The notes under the pieces: generated by a model
Databases searched by the model: none
What the model saw: only the letters and a program-made list of their open reading frames with translations
Told to the model about the DNA's origin: nothing
Shown: one piece after another, positions 58,487 through 64,000 of the stretch
How the letters are laid out: each line of letters opens with the position of its first letter
How positions within the stretch are numbered: the stretch's first letter is position 1
Assembly: GCA_007858575.1 (NCBI GenBank)
Contig: CP042279.1
Span: 4,280,501-4,344,500, forward strand
DNA length: 64,000 nt
Origin: Streptomyces sp. WAC08241
Lineage (GTDB): Bacteria; Actinomycetota; Actinomycetes; Streptomycetales; Streptomycetaceae
Direction: 5' to 3'
Position numbers and translations under genes: made by a program

Positions 58487-59239
58487 GCTGTGCCCGCCTC
58501 CCATCCGACGGAGGCGAGCGCACGCTCCGCCCGGGCCTCGGGCGAGCGGTGCTTGAGCGCCTTGCGGAGGTGGGAGCGCCCGCGGTGGATCCGGCTGCGG
58601 ACGGTGCCGAGCTTCACGCCGAGGGTCGCGGCGATCTCCTCGTACGACAGTCCTTCGATGTCGCAGAGGACGACGGCCGCGCGGAACTCGGGCGCGAGGG
58701 TGTCGAGGGCCTGCTGCACGTCGGCGTCGAAGTGCGTGTCGTTGAAGGCCTGCTGCGGCGAGGGCTCGCGGCTGGGCAGCCGCTCGGCGGCGTCGTCGGC
58801 GAGCGCGTCGAAGCGGATGCGCTGCTTGCGGCGGACCATGTCGAGGAAGAGGTTGGTGGTGATGCGGTGCAGCCAGCCCTCGAAGGTGCCCGGCGTGTAC
58901 GTCGACAGCGAGCGGAAGACGCGGACGAAGACCTCCTGGGTGAGGTCCTCGGCGTCGTGCTGGTTGCCCGTGAGGCGGTAGGCGAGGCGGTAGACCCGGC
59001 CACTGTGCGTGCTGACGATCTCCTCCCAGGTGGAGGGGTCCACGCCTGCGATTCCGCATCCGATGCGAAGGTCGCCGTGGTGGTGCGGAGTCCGCGGTGC
59101 GGGAACGGTCAGCGGTGTCGGTCACGGATTTCGGCTCACCCGCCGACCTGAGAAGGCGCCGAAGCACTCCTCCCCGATCCCCAGGCGCAGCCGCACCTCC
59201 CCTGTCGGCTCTGGTGGTGTCCAGTGGAGCCCCTACCAT
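58483..59239 (-). CDS. sigE: ECF sigma factor of the SigE (mycobacterial) type
   Basis: About 251 residues. Region 2: VYRLAYRLTGNQHDAEDLTQ and VFVRVFRSLSTYTPGTFEGW with LHRITTNLFLDMVRRKQR. Region 4: TLAPEFRAAVVLCDIEGLSY, then EEIAATLGVKLGTVRSRIHR with GRSHLRKAL. ATG at 59237-59239 (MVGAPLDTTRADRGG) gives the N-terminal extension expected of this ortholog, after restoring a base near 59055. It heads the sigE-anti-sigma-htrA-tatB cluster and should direct the envelope-stress regulon. This is the ortholog of mycobacterial SigE, not of S. coelicolor SCO3356, which shares the name. Confidence 0.92.
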
Positions 59240-59380
59240 AGCCACCTAGCCCGTTAGTTCCGGATAAGAATCTTTACGCGAATTTGGGACCGGCTCGCCC
59301 GGCTGCCTCCGTCGCGTCCCTCCCCTGGTGAACGCCCGGTCCCATCTGCGGGTTCCCGCCGGCAGCGGATACAGTCACCG

Positions 59381-60043
59381 TTGCGTCAACTACGGGGACA
59401 GGAGAGGGCCATTACCGCCAACCGGCAGACGAGCTGGGCGTTCGCCGACGCCTTTGTCGCCGAGGACGAAGCACTGCGCTGGCCCGCGAGCGGGCCCACG
59501 AGGCAGGGCTCCCTCGGTGTCGCCGGGCACCGGCGGGCGCTGCGTCTGCTCGCCGCGACGGCGGACGCCAAGGCGGTGGCGGAGATCGGTACCGGTACGG
59601 GCGTGTCGGGCATCTACCTGTTGCTCGGAATGCGGCCGGACGGGGTCCTGACGACCGTGGACCTCCAGCCGGAGCGGCAGCAGGTGGCCAAGACGGCCTT
59701 CCGCGCGGCGGGCTTCGCGGGCAACCGGGCCCGGTTCATCCCCGGCCGCGCCCTGGACGTGCTGCCCCGGCTCGCGGACGGCGGGTACGACCTCGTGTTC
59801 TGCGACGGCGACCGGCTCGAGTACCTGGACTACCTCGCTGAATCGTTGCGCCTGCTGCGGCCTGGGGGTCTGGTCTGCTTCGAGGGCGTCTTCGCGGACG
59901 GCCGGACGATCGACTCGTCGGCGCAGCCGGCGGAGGTCCAGCGGGTCCGCGAGCTGCTGCGGGCGGTGCGGGAGAGCCAGGACCTGGTGGCCTCGCTGCT
60001 GCCGGTGGGCGACGGCCTGCTGTGCGCGGTGCGCCGCGGCTGA
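59381..60043 (+). CDS. SAM-dependent O-methyltransferase (class I)
   Basis: About 220 residues. SAM-binding motif AEIGTGTGVSGIYLLLGM, acidic residue in LTTVDLQPERQQVA and metal/substrate loop DLVFCDGDRLEYLDYL; LLRPGGLVCFEGVF closes the sheet. Similar to mycobacterial Rv1220c, also divergent from sigE. Two compensating missing bases near 59483-59545 scramble about 20 residues without stopping the frame. Start: TTG 59381, or ATT 59411 with GGAGAGG just upstream, which would fit a promoter at 59370. Substrate unknown. Confidence 0.88.
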   Translation: MRQLRGQERAITANRQTSWAFADAFVAEDEALRWPASGPTRQGSLGVAGHRRALRLLAATADAKAVAEIGTGTGVSGIYLLLGMRPDGVLTTVDLQPERQQVAKTAFRAAGFAGNRARFIPGRALDVLPRLADGGYDLVFCDGDRLEYLDYLAESLRLLRPGGLVCFEGVFADGRTIDSSAQPAEVQRVRELLRAVRESQDLVASLLPVGDGLLCAVRRG

Positions 60044-60120
60044 CCGGCTCCACCGGTCCCGGAGCCGTACCCTTCCGAAGGGACCGCCGACCCCTGGGGC
60101 CGCACGGGTTCGGAGACACG

Positions 60121-60152
60121 CCGCCCCGGCACGGCGGACCGTACCGGGGCGG
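60121..60152. terminator. terminator between O-methyltransferase and DUF3117
   Basis: A 14-base stem with one mismatch (60121-60134 with 60139-60152), loop CGGA, between convergent genes. Confidence 0.75.
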
Positions 60153-60175
60153 CGGTGGAAATCCTGGAGAGAGGG

Positions 60176-60343
60176 TCAGCCGACGACCTTCTTGAGGGCG
60201 TCGCCGAGCGCCTCGGCCTCGTCGGGAGTCAGCTCGACGACAAGCCGACCGCCGCCTTCGAGCGGAACGCGCATGACGATGCCCCGCCCCTCCTTGGTCA
60301 CCTCGAGCGGGCCGTCACCCGTCCGCGGCTTCATGGCCGCCAT
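60176..60343 (-). CDS. DUF3117 protein
   Basis: A 55-residue intact frame. ATG at 60341-60343 with AGGAAGGGG upstream (MAAMKPRTGDGPLEVTKEGR). Nearly invariant actinobacterial small protein of unknown function (Rv1211 family). An in-frame codon further upstream was rejected because the conserved N-terminus begins here. Confidence 0.93.
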   Translation of the reverse strand: MAAMKPRTGDGPLEVTKEGRGIVMRVPLEGGGRLVVELTPDEAEALGDALKKVVG

Positions 60344-60654
60344 GCTTGTTCCCCTTCCTGAAACCAGCCCATCGGCAACCGGGCAGCTCCTTGGTGTGGA
60401 GCACGCGTCACCGGCTTCGAACACATTGCTTCCAGGTCATTATCCCGCATGGCAGGACCCGATGACCAACATCGAATGGCATCGCTTGCGCAACGCGCTC
60501 TCTCATAACCCCACATTTCGGCGATCGGCCTGCGATACTTCGCCGCCCGGCGTCCGGTCGGCAGCCCTCTTTCTTTGACGCAGCTCACATGTGCGGCGGA
60601 GGTGATCTCCGCCATGCTGTGCTGGTCAACCACGCGACGAGGCGGAGGAAACCC

Positions 60655-61455
60655 ATGGCCGACACGGTGCTGTACGAGGTGAGCGACGGGCTCGCCACCA
60701 TCACGCTCAACCGGCCCGAGGCCATGAACGCCCTGAACGTGGCGACCAAGGTCGCCCTCAGGGACGCGGCGGAGACGGCCGCGTCGGACCCCGCCGTACG
60801 GGCGGTGCTGCTCACGGCGGCCGGGGACCGGGCGTTCTGCGTCGGGCAGGACCTGAAGGAGCACGTGGGCTGCTCCTGGCGGACCAGGAGTCCGGCACGC
60901 GCGACACCATGAACACGGTCCGCGACCACTACAACCCGATCGTCCGGGCGTTCGCCGGCATGCGGAAGCCGGTGGTCGCGGGCGTGAACGGCGTGGCGGC
61001 GGGGCCGGCTTCGGCTTCGCGCTCGCGGCGGACTACCGGGTGGTCGCGGAGACGGCCTCCTTCAACACCTCCTTCGCGGGCGTCGCGCTCACCGCCGACT
61101 CGGGCGTGTCCTGGACGCTGCCGCGCCTGATCGGCGCGAGCCGCGCCTCCGACCTGCTGCTCTTCCCCGCTCGATCGGCGCGCGCGAGGCGTACGAGCTG
61201 GGCATCGCGAACCGCCTGGTCCCGGCCGCCGACCTCGCCGCCGAGGCCGCGAAGACGGCCCGCGCCCTCGCGGACGGCCCGACGGTGGCGTACGCGGCCC
61301 TGAAGGAGTCCCTCGCGTACGGCGCCGACCACTCGCTCTCCGAGGCCCTGGACAAGGAGGAGGAGCTCCAGACCCTGGCGGGCGCGTCGGAGGACCACAC
61401 CATCGCGGTCCGCGCCTTCGTCGCCAAGGAGAAGCCGCGGTACCTGGGCCGCTAG
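60655..61455 (+). CDS. enoyl-CoA hydratase/isomerase (crotonase family)
   Basis: About 267 residues. Motifs: LATITLNRPEAMNALN, GDRAFCVGQDLKEHVG (oxyanion hole), KPVVAGVNGVAAG (second oxyanion segment) and GVALTADSGVSWTLPRLIG, where Asp occupies a catalytic position as in PaaG-type isomerases. It ends EKPRYLGR. ATG at 60655 after GGCGGAGG. Bases need restoring near 60873, 61007 and 61172. Its stop codon overlaps that of the convergent tag gene. A role in phenylacetate or fatty-acid breakdown is possible. Confidence 0.9.
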
Positions 61456-62078
61456 GCCGTGTCCGCCGGGGTCTTCTCCGGGGTGGCGGCGAGGCCGCCG
61501 CCCCCCGGCCGCGCAGTCCGCGAGGTGGTCGTCGACCAGGCCGCAGGCCTGCATCAGGGCGTAGGCCGTGGTGGGACCGACGAAGCGGACGCCGCGCTTC
61601 TTGAGGGCCTTGGAGAGGGCCGTGGACTCGTCGGTGACCGCCGGGACGTCGGCGAACGTGCGCGGGGCCGGGCGGGTCGCCGGATCGGGGGCGTGCGACC
61701 AGATCAGGGCGTCGAGCTCGCCCGGCTCCCAGGTGGCGAGCAGCTTCGCGTTGGCGAGGGTGGCGTCGATCTTGGCCCGGTTGCGGATGATGCCCGCGTC
61801 CAGGAGGAGCCGCTCGCGGTCCGCGTCGCCGAAGGCCGCGACGGCGGCGATGCCGAAGTCCGCGAAGGCGCGCCGGAAGCCCTCGCGGCGGCGCAGGATG
61901 GTGATCCAGGACAGGCCCGACTGGAAGGCCTCCAGGCAGAGGCGCTCGAAGAGCGCGTCGTCGCCGTGGACCGGGCGGCCCCACTCCTCGTCGTGGTACG
62001 CCACGTAGTCCTCGGTCGACAGGCCCCAGGGCAGCGCGCGAGGCCGTCCGGGCCGATGAGCGTCCCCGTGCCGGTCAC
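61452..62078 (-). CDS. tag: DNA-3-methyladenine glycosylase I
   Basis: About 208 residues. HhH-type base-excision enzyme with the snap zinc site: CPWG near the N-terminus and YHDEEWGRPVHGD, then the distal H-x3-C in CGLVDDHLADC. Also seen are QSGLSWITILRRREGFRRAF and LIWSHAPDPATRP. Removes 3-methyladenine from alkylated DNA. Start GTG at 62076-62078, overlapping the upstream stop as GTGA. Bases are missing near 62030 and 61500. It ends TPADTA-TAG at 61452-61454. Confidence 0.92.
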
Positions 62079-62455
62079 GGACGACCGTCCTCGGCGTCGC
62101 CGGAGCCGGAGCCGGGAAGGGGCCGAAGCCGGGGCGGGACCTGTGCCCGGGTCCGTACCCCCGCCCCCGCCCGTGAGCGCCTCCTCCAGTTCCGCGATCC
62201 GGGCGTCCCGCTCGGCCAGCTCCGCGCCGAGGCGGACCAGGACGTCGTCCACGTCCGCCATCCGGTAGCCCCGGGCGGCGACCGGGAGGCGGAGCGCCTC
62301 GACGTCGGCGCGGTCGACCGGCCGGGCGACCGGCAGGGGTCGACGAGCTGCTCGGGCGCCGCCTCGGGCAGCACCTCGCTCTCACCGCCGCCGACCACGG
62401 CCAGGGTCACCGCGGCGACGACCACGACCATCGTGATGAGCAGAAACCAGAACAC
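62075..62455 (-). CDS. small membrane protein with DivIVA-like segment
   Basis: About 126 residues. N-terminal membrane helix (FWFLLITMVVVVAAVTLAVV), then a DivIVA-type segment (GYRMADVDDVLVRLGAELAE) that forms a coiled coil, then a Gly/Pro-rich tail. Start GTG at 62453-62455; bases missing near 62337 and 62165. In actinobacteria such proteins adjoin tag and folP2 genes. A role in polar growth or membrane organisation is inferred only from the domain. Confidence 0.8.
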   Translation of the reverse strand: MFWFLLITMVVVVAAVTLAVVGGGESEVLPEAAPEQLVDPCRSPGRSTAPTSRRSASRSPPGATGWRTWTTSWSASARSWPSGTPGSRNWRRRSRAGAGVRTRAQVPPRLRPLPGSGSGDAEDGRP

Positions 62456-62558
62456 CTGCGCGCCTCTTCCCGGAGTGGAAACCGTCCGGTGCCGATCGTG
62501 CCATGCGTCACCGACGGTTAGGGTCGCAGGCGAACGGACGCGAGGGAGGACAAGAGGG

Positions 62559-63415
62559 ATGCTGCGCTTGGGACGGCGTGAGTTCGGTCCGCACGAGCCG
62601 GTGGTCATGGCGATCGTGAACCGGACCCCGGACTCCTTCTACGACCGGGGCGCGACCTTCCTGGACGAGCCCGCGCTCGCCCGGGTCGAGCAGGCCGTGG
62701 CCGAGGGGCCGCGATCGTCGACATCGGCGGGGTGAAGGCGGGCCCCGGCGAGGAGGTGACGGCCGAGGAGGAGGCACGGCGCACGGTCGGCTTCGTCGCC
62801 GAGGTCCGCAGGCGCCACCCGGACGTGGTGATCAGCGTGGACACCTGGCGGGCGGACGTCGGCGAGGCGGTCTGCGAGGCCGGGGCGGACGTCCTGAACG
62901 ACGCGTGGGCGGGGTCGACCCGCGGCTCGCGGAGGTGGCGGCGACGTACGGGGCGGGGCTCGTCTGCACCCACGCGGGGGGCGCGGAGCCGCGGACCCGG
63001 CCGCACCGGGTGGAGTACGAGGACGTGATGGCCGATGTCCTGCGGGTGACCGTGGGCCTCGCGGAGCGGGCGGCCGCGCTGGGGGTGCGCCGCGACGGGA
63101 TCATGATCGACCCGGGACACGACTTCGGAAGAACACCCGGCACAGCCTGGAGGCGACCCGGCGGCTCGGCGAGATGGCGGAGACCGGCTGGCCGGTGCTG
63201 GTGTCCCTGTCCAACAAGGACTTTGTGGGCGAGACCCTGGACCGCCCGGTGCAGGAGCGGCTGCTCGGCACCCTGGCGACGACGGCCGTCTCCGCGTGGC
63301 TGGGGCCCGGGTGTACCGGGTGCACGAGGTCGCGGAGACCAGGCAGGTCCTGGACATGGTGGCGTCCATCGCGGGCCACCGGCCGCCGGCCGTGGCGCGG
63401 CGCGGACTGGCGTAG
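62559..63415 (+). CDS. folP: dihydropteroate synthase homolog, FolP2 type
   Basis: About 286 residues, TIM-barrel of the pterin-binding family: VVMAIVNRTPDSFYDRGATF, DVLNDAW, IDPGHDFG, LSNKDFVGET and VYRVHEVAETRQVLDMV. The segment that is ESTRPG in canonical dihydropteroate synthases (loop 2, pterin and p-aminobenzoate handling) reads IVDIGGVKAGPG. That difference, with the neighbours tag, DivIVA-like and LOG, points to the FolP2 group, whose mycobacterial member lacks dihydropteroate synthase activity. Start ATG 62559. Bases missing near 62710, 62910, 63130 and 63307. Confidence 0.88.
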
Positions 63416-63424
63416 GGCGGCGAA

Positions 63425-63447
63425 GGGGCGCCGCGCCGCGGCGCCCC
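63425..63447. terminator. short hairpin between folP and the LOG gene
   Basis: A 9-bp stem GGGGCGCCG (63425-63433) with 63439-63447, loop CGCCG, between convergent genes. Weak on its own in this base composition. Confidence 0.45.
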
Positions 63448-63463
63448 CGGAGGCGGACCGGTC

Positions 63464-64000
63464 CTACTTGCCCGTCTCCTTGCTCACCAGCGCCACCGCC
63501 TCCTCCACGTCGTCCGTGACGTGGAAGAGCAGCAGGTCCTGCTCCGCGGCCTTGCCGCCCGCGACGACCGCGTCGCGCAGCCAGTCGACGAGGCCCTTCC
63601 AGTACTCCGTCCCGAACAGGACGATCGGGAAGCGGGTGACCTTGCGGGTCTGCACCAGGGTGAGCGCCTCGAAGAGCTCGTCGAGGGTGCCGAGCCCGCC
63701 GGGCAGCACCACGAACCCCTGGGCGTACTTCACGAACATCGTCTTGCGGACGAAGAAGTACCGGAAGTTCATGCCGATGTCGACGTACGGGTTGAGGCCC
63801 TGTTCGAAGGGCAGCTCGATGCCGAGGCCGACCGAGACGCCCTTGGCCTCGCTGGCGCCCTTGTTGGCCGCCTCCATGGCGCCGGGGCCGCCGCCCGTGA
63901 TGACCGCGAAGCCCGCCTCCACGAGGGCCCGGCCGAGCCGTACGCCCGCCTCGTACTCGGGCGAGTCCGGCTTGGTGCGGGCCGAGCCGAAGACGCTGAT
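63464..64000 (-). CDS. LOG-family (TIGR00730) nucleotide phosphoribohydrolase, partial
   Basis: The C-terminal 178 residues, frame intact to the window edge; the start lies beyond it. Signature PGGLGTLDE with the preceding GFVV, and VITGGGPGAMEAANKGASEA, the Rossmann-like nucleotide site. Members cleave N6-modified AMP to the free cytokinin base, or AMP itself. The ortholog of Rv1205 by context. Convergent with folP. Confidence 0.92.
   Translation of the reverse strand: MSVFGSARTKPDSPEYEAGVRLGRALVEAGFAVITGGGPGAMEAANKGASEAKGVSVGLGIELPFEQGLNPYVDIGMNFRYFFVRKTMFVKYAQGFVVLPGGLGTLDELFEALTLVQTRKVTRFPIVLFGTEYWKGLVDWLRDAVVAGGKAAEQDLLLFHVTDDVEEAVALVSKETGK

Noticed and set aside
1..64000. Secondary-metabolite cluster, prophage, integrated plasmid or attachment site
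   Set aside because: No polyketide or peptide synthetase, integrase, transposase or tRNA gene found; gene content is conserved housekeeping throughout.

Overview
The window is chromosomal DNA of a high-GC actinomycete, almost certainly Streptomyces. The third codon position is nearly always G or C, starts are often GTG, and neighbours are coupled by ATGA/GTGA overlaps. The gene order (wblC, uvrD2, mycoredoxin, nudC, M20 dipeptidase, adnAB, ATL, kinase-like/flippase protein, moeZ ... mrp, tatB, htrA, anti-sigma, sigE, O-methyltransferase, DUF3117, tag, folP, LOG) matches, from memory, the Streptomyces coelicolor core around SCO514x-SCO519x. I see no tRNA, rRNA, prophage, insertion sequence or CRISPR array.

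A second property dominates the window: many conserved genes are broken by single missing bases, usually in short G/C runs. At two unrelated helicase sites the same base is lost inside the same k-mer. I read these as uncorrected long-read sequencing errors and annotate genes across them. Coordinates are those of the intact gene, and the places where a base must be restored are stated. A few base substitutions also occur (three in-frame TAGs and one changed motif VI arginine).

Layout. 1-4066: end of a kinase-like gene, a small zinc ribbon, a small basic protein, wblC with a long regulatory leader, and uvrD2. 4298-14410: mycoredoxin, nudC, dipeptidase and the adnA-adnB DNA-end resection genes. 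14677-19755: alkyltransferase-like protein, a large kinase-like/flippase membrane protein and a TAP-type lipoprotein hydrolase. 19874-21628: PRC-barrel protein and moeZ. 21692-26741: a four-gene glycan cluster (PelF-like glycosyltransferase, membrane protein, nucleotide-sugar epimerase, spherulin-4 family glycosidase). 26929-32709: a peptide/nickel-class ABC transporter operon with a promoter and a leaderless leader peptide. 32770-38024: zincin lipobox-free secreted/membrane protein, alpha/beta hydrolase, TetR regulator, DUF3107 and ferritin-like protein. 38417-46100: DEAD-box helicase with a long low-complexity tail, hydrolase, NYN-domain protein, MarC, PHP phosphoesterase and a DUF6758-like protein. 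46304-54480: MFS exporter, SUFU-like protein, CorA, MgtE-like/DUF1003 pair and Mrp. 54533-64000: an island whose content parallels Mycobacterium tuberculosis Rv1205-Rv1229 (tatB, htrA, anti-sigma, sigE, O-methyltransferase, DUF3117, tag, DivIVA-like, folP2-like, LOG).

Functional themes are antibiotic-stress control (wblC), recombination and repair (uvrD2, adnAB, ATL, tag), envelope stress and protein export (sigE-anti-sigma-htrA-tatB), magnesium homeostasis (corA, mgtE-like) and a possible aminosugar exopolysaccharide system. The last of these, and the two leader-controlled operons (wblC and the peptide transporter), are the most interesting candidates for follow-up.
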